Source: Tachypleus tridentatus (taxonomy: Eukaryota > Arthropoda > Merostomata > Xiphosura > Limulidae). From it: DNA of 64,000 nucleotides. The stretch is taken from positions 52,506,107 to 52,570,106 of the forward strand of contig NC_134829.1 in assembly GCF_004210375.1 (NCBI RefSeq). Reading direction: 5' to 3'. The position numbers and the translations under genes were made by a program. Under the pieces are notes generated by a model. It was not told the DNA's origin. It saw only the letters and a program-made list of their open reading frames with translations, and made no database searches. Positions 45,498 through 56,454 of the stretch are shown here, piece after piece (the stretch's first letter is position 1; the number at the start of each line of letters is the position of its first letter).

Positions 45498-46071
45498 CTG
45501 TTCATATTAAAAAAAAAAAGTGTCTTTCTGTATGTTTCTTAAAAATATCTTATGAAACTACTTGTAACAGCTGTGTTTAGTTAGTTTTTTTTTTGTTGTT
45601 CAGCAAAAAAATATACTGTGGGTTATCTGTGTTGTTCTAGCCCCGGATATCGAAGCTTGCTTTTTAAACTTTCATACTTGCTGCTGAGCCACCGGAGAGC
45701 TTCACCAAACGTTAGCTGTTAGTTAACCCTGGTTTTGGAGTAACACGTTTTTAGTGTGATCCAATAAAATTCGACGACATTTTTAATAATACAGAAAAAC
45801 AGGCCATGTAGTTTCTTGCTATACGACACACAATATATGTATATTTTTAAAGATTTTCTACAAACGTCTTACGAGGGGAGAGCGATATGTTTACTTACAT
45901 GCAAAGCTAAAATCTGCGGTTCGATTTTCTGCGGTGAACACAGCAGATATCTTAATATAGTTTTTTTCTACAGATCAAACAAGTAAACAAATAAACAATT
46001 AAGTATGTACGACAGCATAATAAAATACGAAAATCGTAAGATTTAAACGTAACAGGATTTGGAAAGTGAAC
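45498..46071. other. Region upstream of the DUR3-like ATG
   Basis: It would hold the 5' UTR exon and promoter, which I cannot locate. Two decayed type-2 SINE pieces lie around 45608-45705 ('gttatctgtgttgttctag') and 45880-45965 ('cttacatgcaaagctaaaat'). Confidence 0.45.
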
Positions 46072-46351
46072 ATTTGTTTGTTTGTTTTGGAATTTCGCAC
46101 AAAGCTACACGAGGGCTATCTGTGCTAGCCGTCACTAATTTAGCAGTGTAAGACTAGAGGGAAGGCAGCTAGTCATCACCACCCACCGCCAACTTTTCGG
46201 CTACTCTTTTACCAACGAATAGTGGGATTGACCGTCACATTATAACGCCCCACGGCTGGGAGGGCGAGCATGTTTGGCGCGACGCGTGCGCGAACCCGCA
46301 ACCCTCGGATTACGAGTCGCACGCCTTACGGGCTAGGCCATGCCAGACCCA
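46072..46351 (-). repeat. tRNA-derived SINE, type 1
   Basis: Full-length reverse copy, tail 'gtttgtttgttttggaattt' to head 'ggctaggccatgccagaccc'. The body is well preserved ('ttttaccaacgaatagtggg'). Confidence 0.94.
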
Positions 46352-46461
46352 TGTGAACATTTGTACCAACTGAGTTCATAGATCGACCAACAAAAATGTA
46401 CTTCGTGTACTTCTTTCAATATGAAATTGTGACTGGTTTACGTCTTCTTTCTTGATAGATC

Positions 46462-46700
46462 GGGGTTCACTTAGTGTTTAACAAGTGTAACTGTAAGTCC
46501 GAGGGTTCGAAGTTTGCGTCTCGTTGTTACACAATCGCGTTTCGAAATTTGCGGATGTGTGTGCGTTATAAGAGTGATGATCGAATCCCATTGTTGGATT
46601 GAAATAGCCCAAGAGTGGACAGTGGGTACTATTGACTAGCTAAAATGCATCCAGTCTGTCAGTTCAAAATTAAGACTGCTGTCGTATAGTTTGATTGTTT
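46462..46700 (+). repeat. Possible SINE, type 3
   Basis: 'taactgtaagtccgagggttcg' head and 'gcgttataagagtgatgatc', then 'aatagcccaagagtggacag' and 'tattgactagct'. It shares the middle with 31632-31860 and the latter part with type-1 SINEs, suggesting a body module exchanged between families. Confidence 0.5.
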
Positions 46701-46714
46701 GTACTTAAGTACAA

Positions 46715-46820
46715 AACTAAACAAACGGCTATCTGTGCTCTGCTCACCACGGGTATCGGAACCTGGTTTTTAAGATTGTAAGTCCGCAGACGTATGGCTC
46801 TGCCGCTGGAGAGCTGCTAT
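46715..46820 (-). repeat. tRNA-derived SINE, type 2
   Basis: Reverse copy: 'ggctatctgtgctctgctca', 'cacgggtatcggaacctgg', 'agtccgcagacgtatggc', 'ctgccgctggagagc'. Confidence 0.7.
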
Positions 46821-46885
46821 CGTATATAACATTTCTGTAGTTTTCCACACCTATCCATAGCAAACGATTTTTATTATTTGTATGG

Positions 46886-47158
46886 TTTGTTTTTGTTTTT
46901 GAATTTCTAGCAAAGCTACACGAAGGCTATCTGTGCTAGCCTTCCCTAATTTAGTAGCGTAAGGCTAGAAGGAAGGCATCTAGTCATCTCCACCCACCGT
47001 CAACGCCAACTCTTGGGTTACTCTTTTACATACGAATAGTGGGATTGACCGTGCATTATAACGCCCCTACGGTTGAAAGGGCAAGCATGTTTTGTGTAAC
47101 GAGGATTTGAACCAGCTACCCTCAGATTACAAGTCGAGCACCCTAACCACCCGGGGCC
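46886..47158 (-). repeat. tRNA-derived SINE, type 1
   Basis: Full-length reverse copy from 'gtttttgtttttgaatttct' to 'ccctaaccacccggggcc'. Lies 535 bases from the end of the 46351 copy, with the type-3 and type-2 copies between them. Confidence 0.93.
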
Positions 47159-47229
47159 TTTTATAATTTAAGAGATAAAATGTAGAACAGCAGTGTCAAA
47201 AAAAATGGACTACAGAAAAAACAGAATTA

Positions 47230-47620
47230 ATTATATATTTAAAAACGGCTGGTATGGGTAGAAAAAGGACTAGTAGAAAAGAGAACAACGGGAAAATTAA
47301 AGAAGCCTTACTTATACAACAACTCAAGCCCAAATTAAACCAATACAAAGGAACACCTTTATACCTATATGAATAGATATATCCAACATCTAAGCACGCC
47401 CTCTACATTCCTACACTCATTTACACAACCGCCTTCAAACATGTGGTCAGCTACCGGTCAGTAACCCTTTCTTTCTTTGTGGACCTGACGATGACCGGAG
47501 AAGGTTGAAAACTTGCTCGCTCCTCTACATAGTGCTTTGTCTATCCATACCAATTGTTTTTACATATATAATATTCTCTACAAGTGGGTTTTCTCGTCAT
47601 CACGGATTAAAACAGAATTA
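47230..47620 (+). mobile_element. Penelope-like element 3' end (C-terminal codons plus tail)
   Basis: The frame 47293-47376 reads KIKEALLIQQLKPKLNQYKG then TPLYLYE and a stop, the usual C-terminus after the GIY-YIG domain of Penelope-like proteins. The tail follows with 'ccctttctttctttgtggac', 'ctgacgatgaccggagaagg' and 'ttgaaaacttgctcgctcc', then 'caagtgggttttctcgtcat'. It matches, in reverse complement, the tail at 55740-55960. It is 5'-truncated. Confidence 0.75.
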
Positions 47621-47934
47621 ACATTCATTTAAAGGTCTAGTTTTAAATTATTAAATGGTTATAGCTGTCTATATTCGTGCAACAATTTGTTTATTTTTCA
47701 AGGGTACGTTGAAAATTACTAAGAATGTTTATTTCTTAGAATGTGGACGAAATAGAACAAGATATTTTTTTCTCGTATTTACTGTATATTTACGTTTTAT
47801 TTTCATAAATACTGATTAAACTCAAAACAGTAAAGTTTAAATACATAAAGTAGAAGTAGTTCAAAGTTGAATATAACGTTTGTATTTTCTCCAAGAAAAG
47901 TATTCTGCTTTTCATTGAAAGTTCTCGATTGGTT

Positions 47935-49648
47935 CCATTGATGGAGTTTTAACAAAGCCAATGTTACTTCTCCCATTAAAGAGTATTGATGGAGTTTTAA
48001 CAAAGCCAATGTTACTTCTCCCATTAAAGAGTATTGATGGAGTTTTAACAAAGCCAATGTTACTTCTCCCATTAAAGAGTATTGATGGAGTTTTAACAAA
48101 ACCAATGTTACTTCTCCCATTAAAGAGTATTGATGGAGTTTTAACAAAGCCAATGTTACTTCTCCCATTAAAGAGTATTGATGGAGTTTTAACAAAGCCA
48201 ATGTTACTTCTCCCATTAAAGAGTATTGATGGAGTTTTAACAAAGCCAATGTTACTTCTCCCATTAAAGAGTATTGATGGAGTTTTAACAAAGCCAATGT
48301 TACTTCTCCCATTAAAGAGTATTGATGGAGTTTTAACAAAGCCAATGTTACTTCTCCCATTAAAGAGTATTGATGGAGTTTTAACAAAGCCAATGTTACT
48401 TCTCCCATTAAATTGAGTATTGATGGAGTTTTAACAGCCAATGTTACTTCTCCCATTAAAGAGTATTGATGGAGTTTTAACAAAGCCAATGTTACTTCTC
48501 CTATAAAGAGTATTGATGGAGTTTTAACAAAGCCAATGTTACTTCTCCCATTAAAGAGTATTGATGGAGTTTTAACAAAGCCAATGTTACTTCTCCCATT
48601 AAAGAGTATTGATGGAGTTTTAACAAAGCCAATGTTACTTCTCCCATTAAAGAGTATTGATGGAGTTTTAACAAAGCCAATGTTACTTCTCCCATTAAAG
48701 AGTATTGATGGAGTTTTAACAAAGCCAGTGTTACTTCTCCCATTAAAGAGTATTGATGGAGTTTTAACAAAGCCAATGTTACTTCTCCCATTAAAGAGTA
48801 TTGATGGAGTTTTAACAAAGCCAATGTTACTTCTCCTATTAAAGAGTATTGATGGAGTTTTAACAAAGTCAATGTTACTTCTCCCATTAAAGAGTATTGA
48901 TGGAGTTTTAACAAAGCCAATGTTACTTCTCCCATTAAAGAGTATTGATGGAGTTTTAACAAAGCCAATGTTACTTCTCCTATAAAGAGTATTGATGGAG
49001 TTTTAACAAAGCCAATGCTACTTCTCCTATAAAGAGTATTGATGGAGTTTTAACAAAGCCAATGTTACTTCTCCTATAAAGAGTATTGATGGAGTTTTAA
49101 CAAAGCCAATGTTACTTCTCCCATTAAAGAGTATTGATGGAGTTTTAACAAAGCCAAGCCAATGTTTTTACTTCTCCCATTAAAGAGTATTGATGGAGTT
49201 TTAACAAAGCCAATGTTACTTCTCCTATAAAGAGTATTGATGGAGTTTTAACAAAGCCAATGTTACTTCTCCCATTAAAGACTATTGATGGAGTTTTAAC
49301 AAAGCCAAAAGTTTTAACAAAGCCAATGTTACTTCTCCATTAAAGAGTATTGATGGAGTTTTAACAAAGCCAATGTTACTAACAAAGCCAATGTTACTTC
49401 TCCCATTAAAGAGTATTGATGGAGTTTTAACAAAGCCAATGTTACTTCTCCCATTAAAGAGTATTGATGGAGTTTTAACAAAGCCAATGTTACTTCTCCC
49501 ATTAAAGAGTATTGATGGAGTTTTAACAAAGCCAATGTTACTTCTCCCATTAAAAGTATTGATGGAGTTTTAACAAAGCCAATGTTACTTCTCCCATTAA
49601 AGAGTATTGATGGAGTTTTAACAAAGCCAATGTTACTTCTCCCATTTC
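47935..49648. repeat. 48-bp minisatellite
   Basis: About 35 copies of a 48-bp unit ('ttgatggagttttaacaaag', 'ccaatgttacttctcccatt', 'aaagagta'). Because 48 is divisible by three, frames stay open on both strands: plus MLLLPLKSIDGVLTKP and minus LLKLHQYSLMGEVTLA, sixteen residues each, up to 228 codons. Units with 'ctcctataaag' (two bases shorter) cluster at 48.5 and 49.0-49.2 kb and break the frames. No gene is called. Confidence 0.96.
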
Positions 49649-49914
49649 GTTACTAACTTGTGTAGATTCTTAATCATAGCAAATTATATCAAAGTGAAAA
49701 AATTTCGATTTTACTTAATAAAATGTTCTCTCAGAAACCTCCGAAAACAAAAGTCGCTTTTATTGGTTATTGTTTTCTTAGAACAAACCTACATAATGTC
49801 CGTTAGGGGAATTAAACGTCGAATTTTAGCATTCTAAGTCTGAAAACTTACCTCATTCCAATCGGAGAACATTTAATCTATTTCAAAGAAAACTTTTTTA
49901 TTTATTCTGTTTGT

Positions 49915-50036
49915 TTGTTTGTTTGATATTAAGCACAAACCTACAAAATGGACTATCTATGATCTCGCCAGCACGGGTATCGAAACTCGGTTTCTATCTG
50001 TGTGAGTCTGCAAATGTACCACTTTGCCACTGAGGG
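49915..50036 (-). repeat. tRNA-derived SINE, type 2
   Basis: Reverse copy: 'tttgtttgatattaagcaca', 'ctatctatgatctcgccagc', 'acgggtatcgaaactcgg', 'gtaccactttgccactgag'. Confidence 0.7.
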
Positions 50037-50596
50037 CAAACGTTTTGAATAATAAAGTTTGATACACGGAACCAACACTTTAAAATCAAAACACGTTAAA
50101 AGTTGTTAACATTAGGATTAAAAACCTTCGATATTATGGTTTTGTTTTCCATTTCTTTTAAATATATTATAGATAGTATGTTGCTCAGTGCAAAATTACT
50201 TTACAATACTTTAAATAAGTATTTATAAGTGACTTTTTAAAGCCTAGAATCAGTTAATGTCTATTCCAACTAATTATACTTTCTTAGCTGTGATTGTATA
50301 AAGTTTTATGTATATCCGTGCTACTGATTTCAAGGAAGAGCGTATTAGTGTATGAAGAAATAACTTACACTAAGGTACTTAAATGACATTCTAAATAAAT
50401 TACATTAAATTATTTTCTTAATGTTACTTCTCATTAACAATATTAATTGAATGTTTAATATGTAAACAATATATTTATTCTTATTATTTTTCATTTATTT
50501 TATATACACACTTACCCAAATTTACTTAACTGGCCGAATCTTGTGAGGTATTGGGATTACGGACGAAAGTGTTGATAGCAACAACACTACGCAAAT
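50037..50596. other. Non-coding stretch
   Basis: AT-rich, no recognisable feature. Confidence 0.5.
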
Positions 50597-50665
50597 GTCC
50601 TCCGCTGGTACAGCAGTAGATAGCCCGATGTAACTTTGCTATAAGAAAACACACACACTACACAA
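50597..50665 (+). repeat. SINE type 2 fragment
   Basis: 'cctccgctggtacagcagta' joined directly to 'gatagcccgatgtaactttg' and 'ctataagaaaacacacac', an internally deleted copy lacking the box-B region. Confidence 0.65.
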
Positions 50666-50876
50666 CTAATGAATCACTGTTTTGTAATCGCAATAGTTTT
50701 TGGTTTTATGACATCACATTCGTATCGTTACAACAGAATATTACCTTAACCACTCAACTCAGTTCGTTTATTTTTCATGTTTAATTACGTTATTAATAAC
50801 TGTTTCGACGCTTAGACAGTGAGTCTTTATACCTTTTGAAACCAGGTTTCGATACCTGTGGTGAGCAGAGCGCAAA

Positions 50877-51131
50877 TGGCCCGGCAAGCCAAGGGGCGCT
50901 CGACTCAAAATTTGAGGGTCGCGGGTTCGAATCTCCATTCCGTCAAACATGCTCGACTTGTCAGCCTTGAGAGCGTTATAACATGACAGTTAATCCCACT
51001 ATTTGTTGGTAAAAGAGTAGCCCAAGTATTGACAGTGGGTGGTGATGACTTGATGGCTTCCCTCTAGTTTTGCTAAATTACGCAGATAGCATTTGTGTAG
51101 CCTTACGTGAAATTGAAAGCAAACAAACAAA
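50877..51131 (+). repeat. tRNA-derived SINE, type 1
   Basis: 'ggcccggcaagccaaggggc', 'gcgggttcgaatctccattc', body shortened near 'ctctagttttgctaaatta', tail 'acgtgaaattgaaagcaaac'. Confidence 0.92.
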
Positions 51132-51181
51132 ACATACACAGTTGAAACAAAGGTAAAACTTTCTGCTTACGTGAAATATAT

Positions 51182-51462
51182 AGTTTGTTTGTTTATTTTT
51201 GAATTACACGCAAAGCTACTCGAGGGCTATCTGCACTAGCCATCCCTAACTTAGCAGTGCAAGACTAGAGGGAAGGCAACTATTCATCACCACCCATCGC
51301 CGACTCTTGGGCTACTCTTTCACCAATGAATAGTGAGATTGATCGTTACATTATAACGCCCCCACGGCTGAAAGGGCGAGCATGTTTAGTGTGACTGAGA
51401 TTTGAACCTGCGAACCTCGGATTACGAGTCGAACGCCTTAACCCACCTGGTCATGTCGGGCC
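51182..51462 (-). repeat. tRNA-derived SINE, type 1
   Basis: Full-length reverse copy: 'agtttgtttgtttatttttg' to 'cacctggtcatgtcgggcc'. It converges tail to tail with the copy at 50877-51131. Confidence 0.94.
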
Positions 51463-51691
51463 TGAAATATATAGAAACAGAAATAAACGTTAATATAAAC
51501 TTTCAGGGAAGAAATACATCACACTTATTAATTAAACATAATAAATACGTGTTTTTATATTAGTTATTATATTCCTATTTCTATATCACGATAATCAATA
51601 TGTTCTAACTGGTGCCATTTATAGTGTTATTGAAAACTTTTATGAAACAATCACCAAATGTGTGGCCATTAGTTTCTACCTCATTGATAAA

Positions 51692-51820
51692 GACGCCCGG
51701 CATGGCCAGGTGGTTAACACACTCGAGGTTAATCCTGAGGGTAGCAAGTTCGAATCCTCGTCACACCAAACATGCTCTCCCTTTCAGCCATGGGGGCGTT
51801 ATGATGTTACATTTACATAC
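51692..51820 (+). repeat. tRNA-derived SINE, type 1, 3'-truncated
   Basis: 'gcccggcatggccaggtgg', 'gcaagttcgaatcctcgtca', stops after 'gggggcgttatgatgttac'. Like the 36262 copy, it has lost its 3' part. Confidence 0.9.
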
Positions 51821-51853
51821 CTACACAAAGTACTCGTTGTCTATTCATAAACG

Positions 51854-52124
51854 GGTCTAGCATGGCCAAGTGGTTAAAGTACTCGACTCGTAATCCGAGG
51901 GTCGCGGGTTCGAATCCCCGTCACGCCAAACATGCTCGCCCTTTCAGCCGTGGGGGCGTTATAAGTTACGGTCAATCCCACTATTCGTTGGTAAAGGAGT
52001 AGTCCAAGAGTTGGAAGTAGGTGGTATGAATAGTTACCTTCCTTCTAGTCCCACACTGCTAAATTAGAGATGGTTAGCGCAGATAGCCCTCGTGTGGCTT
52101 TGCGCAAATTTCAAAACAAATAAA
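51854..52124 (+). repeat. tRNA-derived SINE, type 1
   Basis: Near-consensus copy: 'gggtctagcatggccaagtgg', 'gcgggttcgaatccccgtca', 'ttcgttggtaaaggagtagt', tail 'tgcgcaaatttcaaaacaaa'. It lies just after the truncated copy in the same orientation. Confidence 0.94.
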
Positions 52125-52257
52125 ACTCTAATCTGTATACGTTAAAGATTGTAAATGGACATAATATATAACCTCTTCTTTGTAATGGTAATACTGTATA
52201 CTTTATACGTTTGTGTTTAATGGCATGTATCAGAGTTCATATTTATATTGCCCCTTA

Positions 52258-52368
52258 CTGGGGCGCTGTGGTATGTCTGCTGACTTACAAAGCTAGAATC
52301 TGGGTTTAGATACCCGTCGCTGGCAGAGCACAGATAGCCCTTTGTGTAGCTTTGTGCTTACTTAGAAA
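52258..52368 (+). repeat. tRNA-derived SINE, type 2
   Basis: 'actggggcgctgtggtatgt', 'gggtttagatacccgtcgct', 'ggcagagcacagatagccc', 'gtgtagctttgtgcttactt'. Confidence 0.72.
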
Positions 52369-52559
52369 AATATATAATTTAAACCATAAATATTCATTAC
52401 AAAATAAATACAGATATTACAAACGTCTGATTATAACCACAATATACTTTTGTATACGGATGTACATATATATATATATGCTAAAGACTTATGACTACAG
52501 ACTAGATATATTCAACTCAAATATGGATATTTTTATTGCTAATTAAACTTACATGGTAG

Positions 52560-52790
52560 CAGACGTACTTTCGTGACTACAGACTAAATGACTTAACTAC
52601 AAGATGAACATATTTGAATGTTAATTCAACGATCTGACAACACACATGACTCACCTTATTGCTATTTAAAGATAACTAACTACAGACTAAACATTCGTGA
52701 CTATAAACTAGACAATCTGACAACACACATGACTTATCTTATTGCTATTTAAAGATAACTAACTACAGACTAGAAAACGTGATTAATATA
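52560..52790. repeat. ~82-bp imperfect direct repeat
   Basis: 'atctgacaacacacatgact' through 'taaagataactaactacaga' occurs at 52632 and again at 52714. Shorter 'gactacagacta' words before and between suggest a decayed tandem array. Confidence 0.75.
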
Positions 52791-53227
52791 TGAACATATT
52801 TTGCTGATAATTAAGTACACTGGGAGAACAGATCACGCATATACCCAAAAGAGAGTTCTGAGGTAAAGTTAAAACGTCAAATATGTACTTACTGTAATGT
52901 GTTTACCTACATCTGCAATTTTTTAACTATTTCATTGGCGTCAGAAAGAAGACTATTAAGAAAAGTCTACAATCAGTCAGTCTCGTGACGTTATAATGCC
53001 TTTTAGTTTGCTAATCAGAATTACTTTATCTTGCAACTGGGTGGATTCTTTCAAGAAGACAATTGGAAGCAGTGCCAGGTAATTTCTATCATATCACAAT
53101 TGTGCAAATAAACATATCTCAAGTTCGACATATGGCTAAGATTATATACGTCATGTCAAACAATTACCAGTTCACACGACACTTTAGGCCTACATTATAT
53201 ATGATGTGATGAATTTACCAACCCACT
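52791..53227. other. Non-coding stretch before the 99-bp satellite
   Basis: No gene is supported. 'aattaccagttcac' near 53160 may be a decayed outer unit of the satellite. Confidence 0.45.
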
Positions 53228-54960
53228 AGGATGTGAACTATGTCAACATATACACGATACAAGTACCAGTCTGCCAAACTGTGAACTATGTTGACATATA
53301 GTATATAACACAATTACCAACCCACTAGGATGTGAACTATGTCCACATAAACACGATACAAGTACCAGTCTGCCAAACTGTGAACTATGTTGACATATAG
53401 TATATAACACAATTACCAACTTACTAGGATGTGAACTATGTCCACATATACACGATACAAGTACCAGTCTGCCAAACTGTGAACTATGTTGACATATAGT
53501 ATATAACACAATTACCAACCCACTAGGATGTGAACTATGTCCACATAAACACGATACAAGTACCAGTCTGCCAAACTGTGAACTGTGTTGACATATAGTA
53601 TATAACACAATTACCAACCCACTAGGATGTGAACTATGTCCACATATACACGATACAAGTACCAGTCTGCCAAACTGTGAACTATGTTGACATATAGTAT
53701 ATAACACAATTACCAACCCACTAGGATGTGAACTATGTCCACATATACACGATACAAGTACCAGTCTGCCAAACTGTGAACTATGTTGACATATAGTATA
53801 TAACACAATTACCAACCCACTAGGATGTGAACTGTGTCAATAAACACGATACAAGTACCAGTCTGCCAAACTGTGAACTATGTTGACATATAGTATATAA
53901 CACAATTACCAACCCACTAGGATGTGAACTATGTCCACATAAACACGATACAAGTACCAGTCTGCCAAACTGTGAACTATGTTGACATATAGTATATAAC
54001 ACAATTACCAACTTACTAGGATGTGAACTATGTCCACATATACACGATACAAGTACCAGTCTGCCAAACTGTGAACTATGTTGACATATAGTATGTAACA
54101 CAATTACCAACCCACTAGGATGTGAACTATGTCCACATAAACACGATACAAGTACCAGTCTGCCAAACTGTGAACTATGTTGACATATAGTATATAACAC
54201 AATTACCAACCCACTAGGATGTGAACTATGTCCACATATACACGATACAAGTACCAGTCTGCCAAACTGTGAACTATGTTGACATATAGTATATAACACA
54301 ATTACCAACCCACTAGGATGTGAACTATGTCCACATATACACGATACAAGTACCAGTCTGCCAAACTGTGAACTATGTTGACATATAGTATATAACACAA
54401 TTACCAACCCACTAGGATGTGAACTGTGTCAATAAACACGATACAAGTACCAGTCTGCCAAACTGTGAACTATGTTGACATATAGTATATAACACAATTA
54501 CCAACCCACTAGGATGTGAACTATGTCCACATATACACGATACATATACCAGTCTGCCAAACTGTGAACTATGTTGACGTATAGTATATAACACAATTAC
54601 CAACCCACTAGAAAGTGAACTATGTTCACATATACACGATATAATACAAGTACCAGTCTGCCAAACTGTGAACTATGTTGACATATAGTATATAACACAA
54701 TTTACAGCCCACTAGAATGTGAACTATGTCCACATATACACGATATAATACAAGTACCAGTCTGCCAAACTGTGAACTATATTGATATATAGTATATAAC
54801 ACAATTTACAGCCCACTAGAATGTGAACTATGTCCACATATACACGATATAATACAATTACCTGTCTACCAAACTGTGAACTATGTAGACATATAGTATA
54901 TAATATAATATAATTTTCAGCCCACTAGAATGTGAAACATATACACGTATAACACAGATG
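53228..54960. repeat. 99-bp satellite with six-unit higher-order structure
   Basis: About 17 copies of a 99-bp unit built of two related halves: 'gtgaactatgtccacatata' with 'cgatacaagtaccagtctgc', and 'gtgaactatgttgacatata' with 'acacaattaccaacccac'. Units with 'gtgaactgtgtcaataaaca' occur at about 53827 and 54421, and the 'aacttactagg' variant follows at the same offset after each six-unit block. The right edge (after 54600) decays with 'cgatataatac' insertions. Minus-strand open frames of 190 and 195 codons arise only because 99 is divisible by three. Confidence 0.95.
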
Positions 54961-55739
54961 ATACAGTACAATTACCAAGACTGAGAAATAGGTACTGACA
55001 TATTATGTATATGATATAATACAATTATTTAGTTCTCTAGACTATGAACTGATGACATATGTGACATAATGCATACATTACTTCTCTCGTCCATATGAAA
55101 TAATTACGATTCATATGAAGACGAGGAATTTATTATAAGAATATCCTTATAACACTTCGTTTTAGTTTTTCTCAATACAGGAAAAATAGATTAATGCCGG
55201 ACTACGTCAGTGGTGAATTTCTAGGTAAAGTAAATGTCTGTTTGTCAATAACAACTGATATCCTGTTTTCGTGAGCAGTATTTCATATTTTATCCGATAG
55301 AAGATGAGTGATTCGATCGTCCTTGTACTCTCCAACGTTTCTGGGTGACCTGAAGGCGTCATCAATGGTGTTGAATTGCATGGATTGAAGAGTTTTCTAA
55401 GCCTGACATGGTTGAATAGTGCTAATAAAATAAAATAAAACAACATTTGTTAAAATTAAAGTATTGACAACAAATGGTAATTTCTCAAAACGTTTTCCCA
55501 AGAAAACTACGATGTCATAAAAATGGACATTTCACTCAAACAGTATACTTGAAAGAATAAAGAAGTTTCTAAAAGAATATTAACACAGTTTAAAACTGTA
55601 TAACAATTACTTAGATTAAAAACCTACCAAACAAATCAGAGAATTTAGTTTCTTAATACTGTTGGCAACAAAAGGTTTCAATACTGTTAAGGCCACTAGA
55701 AATTATACGAAACAACAAAGCAGAGCAAAATATATATGT
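54961..55739. other. Non-coding stretch
   Basis: Decayed satellite at first, then AT-rich sequence. The 79-codon minus frame at 55207-55446 has no support. Confidence 0.45.
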
Positions 55740-55960
55740 AAAAACGAATCGTTTGGGTTGATAATTTTTTTTACCTAGAGGAATGAACAGCGTTTCGACC
55801 TTCTTCGGTCATCATCAGGTTCACAAAGAAAGAAAAAGGTAACTGACTGGAAGCTTACTATATGTTTGAAAAGGGTTGTGCAACTGAGTGTCGGAGTGTA
55901 GATGGCGTGCTTAGATGTTTGAATATATAATTTTATATTATTTATAATTATAATTTATTA
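55740..55960 (-). mobile_element. Penelope-like element tail, reverse copy
   Basis: In reverse complement it gives 'gcacgccatctacactccg', 'acctgatgatgaccgaagaa', 'ggtcgaaacgctgttcattc', matching 47400-47560. The core CTGATGATGACC, loop, GGTCGAAAC is the best preserved of the four in the window. No coding part remains. Confidence 0.7.
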
Positions 55961-55977
55961 TTTCATTTTTAATATAG

Positions 55978-56103
55978 GTTAGTCATCACCACCCACCACC
56001 AACTATTGAGCTACTCTTTTACCAACGTATAGTGCGATTGACCATCACATTATAAAGCCCCCATGGCATGATTGGCATGAAGGGGATCCGAATCTACGAA
56101 CCT
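55978..56103 (-). repeat. tRNA-derived SINE, type 1, internal fragment
   Basis: 'tagtcatcaccacccaccac', 'ttttaccaacgtatagtgcg', 'gggatccgaatctacgaacc'. Both ends are missing; it abuts the left edge of the 66-bp satellite. Confidence 0.8.
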
Positions 56104-56105
56104 TA

Positions 56106-56446
56106 CAATAAAGGATACCTACATTACTGAGCACTTGGATTACTAACAATATATAATATTGTTCAACAACACAGCAAAGGATACCTACATTATTTATCTC
56201 ATGGGTTACTAACAATTTTTAATGTTGTTCAAACACGCAAGAGAGGATACCTACTTTATTTATCTGCTGGATTACTAAAAATATTTAATATTGTTGATGA
56301 ACGGAAAAGAAAATACCTACAATATGTATCTCCTGGATTACTAATAATATTTAATATTGTGCAACAATACAACAAAGTATAACTACATTATTTACCACCT
56401 TGAACACTAAGAAGATTTGAACAACATAAGAAAAGATACCTACAGT
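56106..56446. repeat. 66-bp satellite, left edge
   Basis: About five degenerate units ('aggatacctacattatttat', 'ctcctggattactaacaata', 'tttaatattgttcaacaac') before the hAT insertion. They are more diverged than the central units, as expected at an array edge. Confidence 0.85.
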
Positions 56447-56454
56447 ATCTAGCA
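56447..56454. repeat. hAT target-site duplication, left
   Basis: ATCTAGCA, identical to 59062-59069. The pair brackets the element exactly. Confidence 0.9.

Noticed and set aside
47803..49573. Open frames of 66-228 codons on both strands
   Set aside because: Periodic artefact of the 48-bp minisatellite.
51854..51930. tRNA-Thr-like gene
   Set aside because: The tRNA-like segment is the head of a SINE with the standard body behind it and imperfect stems; all similar heads in the window are SINEs.
53243..54603. Minus-strand frames of 190, 195 and 63 codons with Cys-rich repeats
   Set aside because: Periodic artefact of the 99-bp satellite; breaks coincide with the short 'gtcaataaa' variant units.
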